A stretch of DNA of 64,000 bases from an uncultured Collinsella sp. (GCA_900544725.1 UQWK01000004.1:13160-77159); one strand, 5' to 3'. Counted from the first letter of the stretch, positions 31,273 to 40,609 are shown. Made by a program: numbers and translations. Notes: generated by a model from the sequence alone, not told the origin.

Positions 31273-33756
31273 ATGACCGAGCACCAAGCAATCAGCCGTC
31301 GAGCATTCACGTTGGGCCTAGGACTCGCAGCATTGTCGCCATTTGCAAGCCTGCCCGAAACCGCGGGATTGGGCCTTCCCATGCGCGCGGCATTTGCAGA
31401 AGACACGCCCACACCGGCGGCCAACCTCGACAAGTTCGTCATTCGCCTTCGCCCCGCGGGCTATTTTCGCACCGCGAGCGTCAACGAAGACGGCAACGTC
31501 ATCGGCAACGTCTGCCACCTGTTTAATGACGGCACGTCCAGCAAGCTCATCCTTGAGAACGTGCTGACCGATGCAGATAATACAAATTGGTATGCCATCC
31601 GCACCTTACTCAATTTCGAAGAGCATAAAAAGACGGGCTACAGCATTTGGTCGGTCGACGGCGACTCGGACAAAGATGGAAAGGTCATCCACGTATGGAG
31701 TGGCGAGTATGACAAAAAGCCCAGCCGCGCTTTTGCGTTTGAACGCCAGTTAAACGGAACCTATATCATCCGAGACCGCACAAACGAGAAAAAAGACATT
31801 AATTACCTGGCCATAGAAAAGGACGGCAAAGACCAGGACAACAACAAGATCTGCCATAAGAGGAAGGACATTCCGTGGGAGCTCGAGCTTGTCGGTTACG
31901 ACATGGGCAAGATCAATACCACGGTTAGAAGTATCGACTGGACCACGTATAGCAGCTACGTCGACGGGCCCTGTTGGATGAAATACGTCGACAACAACAA
32001 GTTCCTCGACGAACTGAGCATCCCGGGCACGCACGATTCGGGCACCTGCAGCGTGGACAACGACACCGAGCCCCAATCCTCCCAAGCAAAATGCCAGCAG
32101 GATTACATCCCCACGCAGCTGCTCGAAGGCGTTCGCTATTTTGATATTCGACTCGGAAAGGGTGAGAACCCCGGCATCGACCACGGAGCTTGTTACCTGC
32201 TCAAAAAAGACGGGAACTTTATGCATCTCTCCGATGTCATCGGGTACTTCAATACGTTTTTGAGCGAAAACCCGACAGAAGCGCTCATCATGCTCGTGTC
32301 GCGGGGCAATAACGAGGCTACCAACGAAAGCCTCACGACGGCCTTGGGCAAGGTTTTTGATGAGAACCCCGACCTGTTCTACACATCGAGCCGTATCCCC
32401 ACGCTGGGCGAGGTGCGCGGAAAGATCGTCCTGCTGCGTCGGTTTGGGCTCGCCGGCAACAGCGTAAGCAGCCACACATGGGGCCTCGACCTCACCCAAT
32501 GGGACGACAAAATCGCAGCACACACCGACAGCACCTCTATGTGTCTCGTTCGAGACGAGCGGGGCTTTGAAGCCGTGGGGAAAACGGGTGACGAAGAGCC
32601 CTATTGCACCAAGGTATACGCCCAGGACCATTACGAATGCACAGGAACCGACAAAATCGGCTGGGTCGATATGGCGCTGCAGGAGACAACCAAGCTCGCC
32701 CGCATCATGGTGGACGTCGAGGACAATGACGGGGCCAAGGTAAAGGTCCTGGAGCACAGCTGGTGTATCAACTACACCAGCTGCACGAACTACAAGCAAG
32801 GAAGCAATCCTTTTACCGCAGCACGAGTGGTCAACGAGCATCTATACAAGAGCCAGTATATAAACAGCACCGGAAATGAGAGCACAAAGGAGGACTGCCT
32901 CAAGCACATTGGCATCATTGCGTCCGACTTTGTTGATGCGGCACTGGCCCGAAGCATCTACCAGCGCAATTACGATGCGAAGCACAAGCAGACCGTTTCG
33001 TACTACCTCCCGACCCGTATACGCATGACATACGGCGACTCGTTGAGCGATGCCTCACTCCAGGATGGAAAGACCGTTGGCGAGGGTCGTTTCCGCCTTG
33101 TCGACAGCAGTAACGTACTCAACGTGGCGGCTTCGGGCAACACGTTTGCTATCGAATACGTGGATGTCGACGCCCTGGGCAACGAGACCGTTACGGAACT
33201 GCAGGGTTCCGTGCCCATCGATATCGACCCGCGCGCACTGACGCCCCACTTTGAAGGGCTCGAGGGCCTTAAGGCCGGCGAGGACGTGCGCGCAAAGATC
33301 GCGGCGCCGCTCGAGGGCAAGCTCGAAGGCGATGCCTGCACCGCCCAGCTCGAGTTTATGCACGATGCAAACGGCGCTCCGGGCACGGCAATGGCCGAGG
33401 ATGAGGCATTTGCCGCGGGGACGTATTGGGTGCGTGCGAAAGGCCTGTTGGGCGACGCGGCGCAGAACTACACGCTTGCCACCGACGGAGCCGCAAGCTT
33501 TACTGTGACGACTTCGGGCGACGCGGGCGACACCGGCAACGGTACCGGCGGCGGCAACGGCAACGATGCCAACGCGGGCAGCGCGGACAAGAACGGTAAG
33601 AGCAACAAGGGCAAGGGCTCGGGCGGAAAACTCGCCGGCACGGGCGACGGCTCTGGCATTGCCGCCGGGCTCGCTGCCGCCGCCGTGGCGACAACGGTCG
33701 CCGGCGCGGCAATGCTTGCCAACGATCGCGAAGACAGCGAAGGCGCTAGCGAATAG
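31273..33756 (+). CDS. Tat-exported phosphatidylinositol-specific phospholipase C-like surface protein
   Basis: The 827-residue product carries a twin-arginine signal (SRRAFTLG at 8-15, then a hydrophobic core and AFAED cleavage region). A domain of about 190 residues precedes a PI-PLC X-type domain. Its first histidine is in LSIPGTHDSG (about 255), followed by EGVRYFDIRLG (about 285-295) and the second histidine in GIDHGACYL (about 301). C-terminal Ig/MBG-like segments (about 580-760) lead to a Gly/Asn/Asp spacer, LAGTG and a membrane helix. The PI-PLC fold cleaves phosphatidylinositol or GPI-type lipids to diacylglycerol. LAGTG resembles a class E sorting motif, but the tail is acidic (NDREDSEGASE). 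GGAGG precedes ATG 31273. Confidence 0.85.
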   Translation: MTEHQAISRRAFTLGLGLAALSPFASLPETAGLGLPMRAAFAEDTPTPAANLDKFVIRLRPAGYFRTASVNEDGNVIGNVCHLFNDGTSSKLILENVLTDADNTNWYAIRTLLNFEEHKKTGYSIWSVDGDSDKDGKVIHVWSGEYDKKPSRAFAFERQLNGTYIIRDRTNEKKDINYLAIEKDGKDQDNNKICHKRKDIPWELELVGYDMGKINTTVRSIDWTTYSSYVDGPCWMKYVDNNKFLDELSIPGTHDSGTCSVDNDTEPQSSQAKCQQDYIPTQLLEGVRYFDIRLGKGENPGIDHGACYLLKKDGNFMHLSDVIGYFNTFLSENPTEALIMLVSRGNNEATNESLTTALGKVFDENPDLFYTSSRIPTLGEVRGKIVLLRRFGLAGNSVSSHTWGLDLTQWDDKIAAHTDSTSMCLVRDERGFEAVGKTGDEEPYCTKVYAQDHYECTGTDKIGWVDMALQETTKLARIMVDVEDNDGAKVKVLEHSWCINYTSCTNYKQGSNPFTAARVVNEHLYKSQYINSTGNESTKEDCLKHIGIIASDFVDAALARSIYQRNYDAKHKQTVSYYLPTRIRMTYGDSLSDASLQDGKTVGEGRFRLVDSSNVLNVAASGNTFAIEYVDVDALGNETVTELQGSVPIDIDPRALTPHFEGLEGLKAGEDVRAKIAAPLEGKLEGDACTAQLEFMHDANGAPGTAMAEDEAFAAGTYWVRAKGLLGDAAQNYTLATDGAASFTVTTSGDAGDTGNGTGGGNGNDANAGSADKNGKSNKGKGSGGKLAGTGDGSGIAAGLAAAAVATTVAGAAMLANDREDSEGASE

Positions 33757-33788
33757 GCAAGCCGGCTTTCAGACGCATCGGCTCAATC

Positions 33789-33824
33789 AGGGGCGCAGAA
33801 TACCGTTCTGCGCCCCTATTTTTG
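33789..33824 (+). terminator. Strong intrinsic terminator after the PI-PLC gene
   Basis: AGGGGCGCAGAA (33789-33800) pairs perfectly with TTCTGCGCCCCT (33806-33817), followed by ATTTTTG. Confidence 0.9.
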
Positions 33825-34021
33825 ACATGAAGGAGTAGCAAAGTGTTGTTATCCATGCGTGTCACTCCCGCGGGGTTCGCTAAAACTGCCTCTATGGCCA
33901 CATTTTAGTCACCGCAAGACTCCCATGCGAAGGCGCCAGACAGCACAGCAATTCGTGTCCGCGCGAGGCTTTAAACTAAATGCGATAAAGATGCATTCCA
34001 CAAGAGGAAAGTGGGGCGACA

Positions 34022-35074
34022 GTGACGGGCGAACTGGTAAACCGTGGAGAATCGGCAATCGTGCCAGAAGTTTTTTACAAGCAGGTTTCCTCGATTCTCA
34101 ACGCCGCTCGCGACAAGGCCTATACCGCCGTTAACTTTGCGATGGTTGAGGCGTATTAGGAGATCGGCAAGAGCATTATTGATGAACAGGGCGGAGAGGA
34201 GCGCGCAGCATATGGAGAGGCATTGATTGCAGGCCTCTCCAGAAGGCTTACCGCGGATTTCGGAAGAGGCTTTGGCATCGCAAACCTTCGCAATTTGCGT
34301 CAGTTCTTTCTTGCGTTTCCAATTCGCGACGCACTGCGTAGCGAATTGAGCTGGACTCATTACCGCAGGTTGATGCGCATTCCCGACCCTGATGCTCGCG
34401 CCTGGTACATAAACGAATACGCCGATTCTCGTTGGAGCACGCGTCAGCTCGAGCGCCAGATTAACACCATGTTCCGCGAGCGCCTGCTTGCCAGCAAGGA
34501 CAAGGAGGCCGTCACCCAGGAAATCCAAAAGAGCGCCCCGGCTCGTCGCCCCGAGGATATCATCCGCGACCCATATGTACTGGATTTTTTAGGTTTCTCG
34601 GACGATACTGCGTTTCGCGAGAGCGATCTAGAGCAGGCGCTCATCACGCATCTTCAGAAGTTCCTGCTGGAGCTTGGCCGTGGTTTCGCTTTCGAGGCGC
34701 ACCAAAAGCGCATCACCTTTGATGGGCGCCATTTCTATATTGACCTTGTGTTTTACAACTATCTGATGCGCTGCTTCGTGCTCATCGACCTTAAGACCGA
34801 TGACCTTACGCATCAGGACCTGGGCCAGATGCAAATGTATGTGAACTACTACACGCGCGAGCTCATGAACGAAGGCGACAATCCGCCTATAGGCATCGTG
34901 CTCTGCGCGGACAAAAGCGACTCGATTGTCGAGTACACGCTGCCCGAAGACAACGACCAAGTGTTTGCCGCCAAATACTTGCCGTATCTTCCAAGCAAGG
35001 AAGAGCTGGCGCGCGAGCTGAGTGCCGAGTACCGCGCCATCAACGAAGCGACTAATGGCGAAGCGCAAGGATAG
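34022..35074 (+). pseudogene. YhcG-family (DUF1016) PDDEXK nuclease interrupted by an amber codon
   Basis: Read from GTG 34022, the frame gives VNFAMVEAY and then TAG at 34157-34159, followed in frame by EIGKSIIDEQGGEERAAYG and FGRGFGIANLRNLRQFF. Family members have MVEAYWEIG here, so a single TGG-to-TAG change interrupts the gene. The rest is intact: the DUF1016 N-terminal helical domain and a C-terminal PDDEXK-type nuclease core (DGRHFYIDLVFYNYL, VLIDLKTDD, GQMQMYVNYY). The family includes nucleases linked to defence or DNA maintenance. A TTG at 34223 could restart translation but would lose about 67 residues. Readthrough is conceivable. It is followed closely by an ADP-ribosylglycohydrolase gene. 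Confidence 0.85.
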
Positions 35075-35137
35075 CAGCACGTTGCGACCGATACCCCCGA
35101 CGGCGTTTCATATCCCCCGACATAAGAGGAGCGCTCC

Positions 35138-35926
35138 ATGACAGACAGACCGAAAACGACACTGCGCGACTGCATCTATGGGCTTGCCGTCGGCGACGCG
35201 CTGGGCGTTCCCTACGAGTTCAGGCCACGCGGCATGTTCGAATGCACGGACATGATCGGCTACGGCACGCATGGGCAGCCCGCCGGCACCTGGAGCGACG
35301 ACACATCTATGACGCTTGCTACCTGCGACTCGATTAGGGAGCTCGGGCATATCGACACCGCAGACATGCGCGACAAGTTCGTAAGCTGGATTTTCCGTGG
35401 CGAGTATACGATCGACGGCGTTTTCGATTACGGCGGCACGACCGCCCGCGCCTTGCACACCGGCAAAGGAGGCTCCGGCGAGCGCGACAACGGCAACGGT
35501 TCGCTCATGCGCATCGCTCCCCTGGCGTTCACCGATGCGACAGACGAAGAGATCAGCGAGGTCTCCGCGATTACGCACGCCCACAGAACATCGACCGATG
35601 CATGCGTCATATTTGTCGAGCTGATGAGGAGCGTGATGAACGACGCGCTCCCCTCGTGGGCGCGGCAGCTGAAAAGCGCACCCGAGCACGAAATCAGATC
35701 CGGCGGCTTCGTGCGCGACACTCTTAAGGCAGCCACTTGGTGCTTCGTCAACACTAGCAGCTACGAAGATTGCGTGCTTGCCGCCGTCAACCTAGGCGAC
35801 GACACCGACACCACCGCAGCCGTCGCCGGCACCCTCGCAGGCACGGCATACGGTCTCAAAGCCATCCCGCAGGAGTGGGTCGACACCCTGCGCGGTAAAG
35901 AGTTGATAGAACGGTGTTTGTTTTAG
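35138..35926 (+). CDS. ADP-ribosylglycohydrolase family protein
   Basis: This all-helical enzyme of 262 residues belongs to the DraG/ARH3 family, which removes ADP-ribose from proteins or related substrates with a dinuclear magnesium site. The metal motifs are present: GLAVGDALG (15-23), TWSDDT (51-56) and NLGDDTDTTAAVAGTLAG (about 224-241), plus DNGNGSLMRIAP in the middle. AGAGGAG lies six bases before ATG 35138. It sits 63 bases behind the broken YhcG gene, so they may have been one unit. I see no ADP-ribosyltransferase partner. The physiological substrate is unknown. Confidence 0.93.
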   Translation: MTDRPKTTLRDCIYGLAVGDALGVPYEFRPRGMFECTDMIGYGTHGQPAGTWSDDTSMTLATCDSIRELGHIDTADMRDKFVSWIFRGEYTIDGVFDYGGTTARALHTGKGGSGERDNGNGSLMRIAPLAFTDATDEEISEVSAITHAHRTSTDACVIFVELMRSVMNDALPSWARQLKSAPEHEIRSGGFVRDTLKAATWCFVNTSSYEDCVLAAVNLGDDTDTTAAVAGTLAGTAYGLKAIPQEWVDTLRGKELIERCLF

Positions 35927-36284
35927 GACGCGTCTTCAACGAAGACAATGACAGTCAACGCAAATGATTAGGGGACCGCACAAATGATGATTACAGAATG
36001 CGCCGTCATAGGTCCGTTCGTCACGGAGCAAAGCACCATGGGACCGTACACCGTGTTGATATTCGAATCCACGCTGCCGCAGAAAAGGGCCGGTTGCAGC
36101 CGGCCCTTTAGACGATAATACCTGCGTTGCCCGCGCTTCCGAAGTGTGACTAGCTGAGGAGCGGGTTCCGCGGCACAGTTTGATTTTACCCAGTGGAAAG
36201 GCTCTTTTGCAGCCGTCCCACCGTTTATTTACATCTACCACGACGGGCAGCTCGCACTACTGCGCACTGTCCCGTACCACTCCC
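35927..36284. other. Intergenic region with hairpins, no clear gene
   Basis: The 358 bases between convergent genes contain GTCTTC/GAAGAC (35935-35949), the perfect stem at 36084-36109 and no convincing coding frame. A 44-codon frame from 35984 runs through the stem and ends at 36118 and is not believable. The rest shows nothing I recognise. Confidence 0.5.
36084..36109. terminator. Hairpin, possible bidirectional terminator
   Basis: AAAGGGCCGG (36084-36093) pairs perfectly with CCGGCCCTTT (36100-36109) around a 6-base loop. There is a short T run on each strand. It sits between convergent genes. Confidence 0.55.
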
Positions 36285-37622
36285 CTACTTCCCAAAGATC
36301 GCGCCGAACAGGCCCTTTCGTTTGGGCTTCTCCTCACGGTAAGAACCCTCCGCCGTTGCTGCCACCTGCCGCGGCTGCTCGCCACCTCCACGGCGCACGA
36401 TCTGGTATAGGAAGGGCGCTTTAACGTATTTGACCTCGATGGGCGTGGCGTGCACGGTGCTTTCGCTCGACAGCATCACGTTGGGATCGAGCGGTGCCAC
36501 CACATGCGTCTCGCGCTTGTCGCCAAACACTACCGCGGCCGCACGACCCGTCTGGCCGTTCACGGCGATGCGCACTTGCTCGCCGTCGCGGCTATCCGAC
36601 GCCGGGCGATCGACAAAGTAGACCGGTACCATCACCAGGCCGTCCTTATGCTTGCGGGCCTTGCGCGCCCAGGTGCGGATGCTCTTTTTATTGAGCCCCA
36701 ACACCGCCTCGGCATCGTTGCCGGCAATATCGAGCGCCAGCTTATCAATAACAGCCTGGTCCTTGGTGGACGCATCGACGGAAACGACGCGGAAATCGCC
36801 TTCCTGCATAGCGGGATCGAACGGCCCCACCTTACCAAAGTCCCACGGCTCCAAAATGCCCATAAGGCGAACGTCCAGGTAGTTGGCCCTGGGATATGCC
36901 CAGTCGAGCACCTCGTAGTACACCAAGGTCTCCTTGCTCAGGCCCTTACCCGGGAAGGACGCCATCATGCGCAGGTCCGCCAGCGCCATGGGGAAATAGA
37001 AGAGCATCATGTCATTTTGGATTGCGTCTTCCACGTCGTGCCCGGCAAAGGCCTCCGGGTACTGACGCACCAGCTGCAGCGCGTTAGCACGTGCCTGCTG
37101 CGGCGATATCTCACAGGGGACGCCCTGTTCGGGAACGTATTCGGCACCCACGCCCATGGTCAGACGCTTACTAAACGTGCCGGGCTTGAGCAGGTCGGCC
37201 ACGCCAATCTTGTTGCCGCACGACGGGCACTCAAACACGCGTTGGGTCGACTCACCCTCAAAGGACGCGCCGCAGAAGGGGCAGGGAATGCTCACATGCG
37301 TCACCTCCTGGAACTCCTGCGCCGTTCCGCGATCTTCCCACAGCAGATGCTCCAGAACTGACTGATTGCGCCAGTGTGAATTGAAGAAATACCAGTCCGG
37401 GTCCTCTGGGCGCTCGAGCTGCGAGACGTGCGTGAGCTTAAGCAGCCCGTCAACCACCGTCAGCGGCGTATGACGGATACCTAGGGCGCTCTTGGGCTCC
37501 CCGGCGTCCGCTTGCCACGGAATAACCGTTTCGCAATAGGCGCACTCAAAGCTGCGCTTTGCCTGGTGCGAATACATGGGGCCGCCGCAGTTTTGGCATT
37601 TAATGGCAAACATCTCGTCCAT
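36285..37622 (-). CDS. Zinc-ribbon-containing protein of unknown function
   Basis: This is a 445-residue protein with two zinc-ribbon modules. The first lies near the N-terminus (C9 and C12 in IKCQNCGG, then FECAYCE), like a TFIIB-type ribbon. The second reads IPCPFCGASF and FECPSCGNKIG at about 110-140. The rest is mixed alpha/beta, with no membrane segment, and ends in a basic GLFGAIFGK tail. ATG 37622 has AAGGAGG eight bases upstream; the frame opens earlier, but without a good site. It may be a cytosolic protein that contacts nucleic acid or other proteins. I see no catalytic motif. A CDF-type transporter gene is divergent to it. Confidence 0.8.
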   Translation of the reverse strand: MDEMFAIKCQNCGGPMYSHQAKRSFECAYCETVIPWQADAGEPKSALGIRHTPLTVVDGLLKLTHVSQLERPEDPDWYFFNSHWRNQSVLEHLLWEDRGTAQEFQEVTHVSIPCPFCGASFEGESTQRVFECPSCGNKIGVADLLKPGTFSKRLTMGVGAEYVPEQGVPCEISPQQARANALQLVRQYPEAFAGHDVEDAIQNDMMLFYFPMALADLRMMASFPGKGLSKETLVYYEVLDWAYPRANYLDVRLMGILEPWDFGKVGPFDPAMQEGDFRVVSVDASTKDQAVIDKLALDIAGNDAEAVLGLNKKSIRTWARKARKHKDGLVMVPVYFVDRPASDSRDGEQVRIAVNGQTGRAAAVVFGDKRETHVVAPLDPNVMLSSESTVHATPIEVKYVKAPFLYQIVRRGGGEQPRQVAATAEGSYREEKPKRKGLFGAIFGK

Positions 37623-37881
37623 GGAAACGTCCTCCTTTGCACAGGGCTGTCGACAATAAGCATGTCGAGCAAATCGGCACGTGCCCATACCCATGTGGCC
37701 CAAAATGGAGCACTCGGTCGAACGGGAAGGCGCAGTGAACTCGAAGGCGCGCGGATAATCGCCCCTCCGCCTCGCGCCCGTTAGCGCCGGCAGACCATTG
37801 CTGCATTTTCTGAGCATCGGTACACGTTGCGTCTGTGCGAGCTACACTATCCCCTTAAACATGATTGTGAGGACGATCGTT

Positions 37882-39063
37882 ATGCTATTTGTAAATCGGC
37901 TGGTACATACGCTTGATCCCGGCAGCGAAAGCGAGCCGGTCGATACCTCCTGCCGCACCAACGCGGGTTTTGCCGCAAGCCTCATCTGCATCGGTCTCAA
38001 CATCACGCTGTGCCTGGCCAAGGGCATAGCTGGTCTGCTCGCTGGCTCCGTCTCGCTTATCGCCGATGCCTTCAACAACCTTTCCGACGCCTCGAGCAAC
38101 ATCGTGAGCCTGCTCGGATTCCGCCTTGCCAGCCGCCCGGCCGACGAGGGGCACCCCTATGGCCACGGCCGCTACGAGTACCTGGCGGGGCTGTTTGTCG
38201 CCGTTCTCGTTTGCGCCGTCGGCATCAACCTGGCGCTCGAATCCATTACCAAGATCATCAAGCCTTCCCCCACCGCGTATTCGGCGCTCTCCATGGCAGC
38301 CCTTGTCCTGTCCATGCTCGTCAAGTTTTGGATGGCGGCGTTCAACCGCACGCTGGGCAACCGCATCGATTCCGAGACGCTTATCGCCACGGCGCAGGAT
38401 TCCAAAAACGACGTCATTGCCTCGGCCTCGGTCCTGGCCGCAGCGCTTATTTCGCAGACGACCGGCTTTGACCTCGATGGCTGGGCAGGCCTGGGCGTGG
38501 GCATCTTCATCTGCATCAGCGGCATGGGCCTGGTGCGCGACGCTATCAGCCCGCTATTGGGGCAAGCGCCCGACCCCAAGCTCGTCCAGGCAATCCGCGA
38601 CAAGATCATGTCGTACCCCCAGGTCTTGGGCACACACGACCTCATGGTGCACGACTACGGCCCCGGCCGCCAGTTTGCCAGCGCACACGTGGAGATGCCC
38701 GGCGAGGGCGACGCGTTTGAACATCACGAGATCCTGGACACCATCGAGCACGATATCAAACGGCAGATGGGCATCGGTATCACGCTGCACTGCGACCCCA
38801 TCGCCACCACCGGCGACGACCTGCGCGGCTGGGTCAAGCGCGGCGTCATGCAGATCGATCCCGCGCTCTCCATCCACGACCTGCACGAGCACGACGGGTT
38901 CGTTTCGTTTGACCTGGTGCGCCCCGACGGCTTTGACATATCCGACGAGGAGCTGCTGGAGCTCGTCACGCGCATCGTGCACGAGCGCCGACCCGATGTC
39001 TCGTGCGTCGTCACATTTGACTCGGGCTTCAGCTCGCCCGACCGTCCGGCCGAGCAGCTGTAA
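37882..39063 (+). CDS. Cation diffusion facilitator family transporter
   Basis: CDF proteins export divalent metal ions (Zn, Fe, Mn, Co) by proton antiport. The 393 residues show six transmembrane helices, with the TM2 motif DAFNNLSD (62-69) and, in TM5, the ATAQDSKNDVIAS segment that supplies the second pair of metal ligands. HPYGHGRYEY in the loop after TM2 is the classical CDF signature. A cytoplasmic C-terminal domain of about 190 residues has two repeats of the ferredoxin-like metal-sensing fold. ATG 37882 has GAGGA eight bases upstream; ATG 37861 is an unlikely alternative. The metal cannot be told from the sequence. A terminator follows. Confidence 0.92.
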   Translation: MLFVNRLVHTLDPGSESEPVDTSCRTNAGFAASLICIGLNITLCLAKGIAGLLAGSVSLIADAFNNLSDASSNIVSLLGFRLASRPADEGHPYGHGRYEYLAGLFVAVLVCAVGINLALESITKIIKPSPTAYSALSMAALVLSMLVKFWMAAFNRTLGNRIDSETLIATAQDSKNDVIASASVLAAALISQTTGFDLDGWAGLGVGIFICISGMGLVRDAISPLLGQAPDPKLVQAIRDKIMSYPQVLGTHDLMVHDYGPGRQFASAHVEMPGEGDAFEHHEILDTIEHDIKRQMGIGITLHCDPIATTGDDLRGWVKRGVMQIDPALSIHDLHEHDGFVSFDLVRPDGFDISDEELLELVTRIVHERRPDVSCVVTFDSGFSSPDRPAEQL

Positions 39064-39071
39064 TCGGCAGC

Positions 39072-39141
39072 AAAACGGGACGCAGGACCGACGACCAACG
39101 CGCCTACGCGCCCGGTCACGCAATCCTGCGCCCCGTTTTTG
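39072..39141 (+). terminator. Terminator between convergent genes
   Basis: AAAACGGGACGCAGGA pairs with TCCTGCGCCCCGTTTT (one mismatch) across a 40-base loop, with T-rich tail TTTTTGC. It sits after the CDF gene and before the end of the convergent gene. Confidence 0.7.
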
Positions 39142-39173
39142 CTTGCACTGCTAAGGCTCTAGCCGCTCGACCG

Positions 39174-40130
39174 CTAGTTCCCCTGCGCGCCCGAAATACC
39201 GTTTTGCAGGGCACCCCAGGCGTTCGTTGCCATATCGCCCAGGTTCTGTGCGGTATCGCCGAGATTCTGAGCCGTGTCACCCAGCTCTTGGGCCTTGTCC
39301 CCAAGCTCCTGTGCCTTGTTGCTCAGGTCCTCTAGCGTGTTGGAGCTCGAGCTGTCCGCGCCGCCCTGGTCGCCGGATGCATTACCCGACGAGCCGTCCT
39401 TGCGCGTGAGCTGGACCTCGAGGTTACCGTTGTCGTTATAGTAGGCAGATGTCACGACCCAGTTGGCATCGACAACGGGCGTCGAGCCGTCGTCGGTCAG
39501 GATCACGGCGTTCGAAAGGTCGGCCCCGCGCGACTTGAGGAGCTTTTTGGCGTTGGACCAGTACTGACCCGGGATATCGCTCAGGTCGACGGTGCCGGAC
39601 TGGGTAGTCTCAGTCTGCTCGGCCGTGGTATCAGTCGTGGTGCCCCGCTTGTTGAGCATGCCCGACACGATGGCAAACACAACCGACAGGGCAAAGAAGA
39701 CCGCCAGCACGATCAGGATTTTCTTGATCACGCTCGACGAACGCGAAGGCTTCTTCTCCTCGTCCTCGCCATACTGAGGGATGGACTTGGGATACTCACG
39801 ATACGGCTCGCGCGCATATCGGTCGCGCGAGCCGTAGCGCGGCTGTGCCGTGCGCGGCATATATGTCGTCTGCTGAGGTTGCGGAATGGGATTTTGCAGC
39901 AGGTCATCATAAGGGTCTGCCGCCGCGTCGCCATAGGAGCTCTGCGACGAGACACCATACGGGTCCTGCACTGCGTTCCCGCAATTCACAACGCGCGTGG
40001 GATCGGCCGAGGCCTGGGTCGCATCGGGGGCAGCGTAGCCGGGATTCGGCACGACGCGGGTCTCATCGGCGCCATTGCCCGTCCGCGGGGAGCCGTAGCC
40101 ACCCATTACGGTCGTCTTATCCTGGTCCAT
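39174..40130 (-). CDS. Membrane-anchored protein with heptad-repeat tail, function unknown
   Basis: This 318-residue protein has a long disordered cytoplasmic N-terminus (about 130 residues, rich in G, Y, P, R), one membrane helix (about 133-157, ILIVLAVFFALSVVFAIVSG), a TETTQSGTVDLSDIPGQYW stretch and an extracellular domain with AYYNDNGNLEVQLTRKDG. It ends in tandem heptads of the LGDxAQ type (35 residues), encoded by 21-bp direct repeats (39222-39326). The repeats should form a short coiled coil. AAGGAA lies seven bases before ATG 40130. I recognise no family. The layout suggests an envelope protein anchored from the cytoplasm. Confidence 0.75.
   Translation of the reverse strand: MDQDKTTVMGGYGSPRTGNGADETRVVPNPGYAAPDATQASADPTRVVNCGNAVQDPYGVSSQSSYGDAAADPYDDLLQNPIPQPQQTTYMPRTAQPRYGSRDRYAREPYREYPKSIPQYGEDEEKKPSRSSSVIKKILIVLAVFFALSVVFAIVSGMLNKRGTTTDTTAEQTETTQSGTVDLSDIPGQYWSNAKKLLKSRGADLSNAVILTDDGSTPVVDANWVVTSAYYNDNGNLEVQLTRKDGSSGNASGDQGGADSSSSNTLEDLSNKAQELGDKAQELGDTAQNLGDTAQNLGDMATNAWGALQNGISGAQGN
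39222..39326 (-). repeat. 21-bp tandem repeats encoding LGDxAQ heptads
   Basis: Five degenerate 21-base units encode LSNKAQE, LGDKAQE, LGDTAQN, LGDTAQN and LGDMATN. The heptad spacing puts hydrophobic L and A/M at a and d positions of a possible coiled coil. Confidence 0.75.
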
Positions 40131-40267
40131 GCAACGATTCCTTTCCGTCGCCCGTAAGCATCAAGTTATCCATGCATTCTACCCGCGCAAAAGCCTATGA
40201 TGGGCAAAGCCCGCCGGTATCTACAAGACATGCGCGGCCGACGGTCACAAGCGAATCGAGGAACGTC

Positions 40268-40504
40268 ATGGCAAAAAGCAAGCTCATCAAAGACACAACG
40301 CGCGCCGAGCGCGAGGAGATCATTAAGCTGGCACTCGCGGGTTGCGGCAACGGCAGCTGCGATAACTGCGGAAGCTGCAGCTTGGGAGCCGGCGATCCGT
40401 ACGGCACCTACCAGCCCTACATTGATGGCAAGATGGAAATCGCCGACATCAATATGATGGTCGCCGAGCGCAACGCCAAACTCTTCGGCCTCCAGCGCGG
40501 CTAG
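40268..40504 (+). CDS. Small cysteine-rich protein
   Basis: The 78-residue product has a highly charged N-terminus, then C26-x4-C31-x2-C34-x2-C37 in GCGNGSCDNCGSC, a Cys spacing that could bind zinc or an iron-sulfur cluster. The C-terminal half is hydrophilic with few distinctive features. ATG 40268 has GAGGAA four bases upstream. No signal peptide or membrane segment is seen, so it is probably cytosolic. I do not recognise the family. It is divergent to the heptad-tail membrane protein and convergent with the large zinc-ribbon gene, with two hairpins between them. Confidence 0.75.
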   Translation: MAKSKLIKDTTRAEREEIIKLALAGCGNGSCDNCGSCSLGAGDPYGTYQPYIDGKMEIADINMMVAERNAKLFGLQRG

Positions 40505-40506
40505 GC

Positions 40507-40545
40507 TTTTTGATCCGTTTTCCTCCGTCCCCTTGGGATCAAAAA
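40507..40545 (+). terminator. TGATCC-family hairpin, probable terminator
   Basis: TTTTTGATCC (40507-40516) pairs perfectly with GGATCAAAAA (40536-40545). The loop is GTTTTCCTCCGTCCCCTTG. It follows the small cysteine-rich gene by two bases. The same sequence, inverted, is at 63947-63979. Confidence 0.65.
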
Positions 40546-40582
40546 GTCCCCGACGGCGCTGTGTTTTGCGCTACCGGGGACT
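40541..40582 (-). terminator. Terminator of the large zinc-ribbon gene
   Basis: AGTCCCCG (40545-40552) pairs perfectly with CGGGGACT (40575-40582), and on the minus strand TTTTTGA follows. It serves the gene ending at 40610. Confidence 0.7.
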
Positions 40583-40609
40583 ATTCAGATTACTCCCTGC
40601 CGCTTTGTT

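Noticed and set aside
33630..33756. Sortase signal in the PI-PLC-like protein
   Set aside because: LAGTG is only a partial match and the tail is acidic. I mention it but do not call it a cell-wall sorting signal.
34223..35074. TTG start at 34223 as an intact shorter YhcG gene
   Set aside because: It would drop the conserved first segment, and the amber codon at 34157 lies in frame with upstream coding sequence that matches the family.
35984..36118. 44-codon frame in the 35927-36284 gap
   Set aside because: It reads through the terminator-like stem 36084-36109 and has no homologue-like features.
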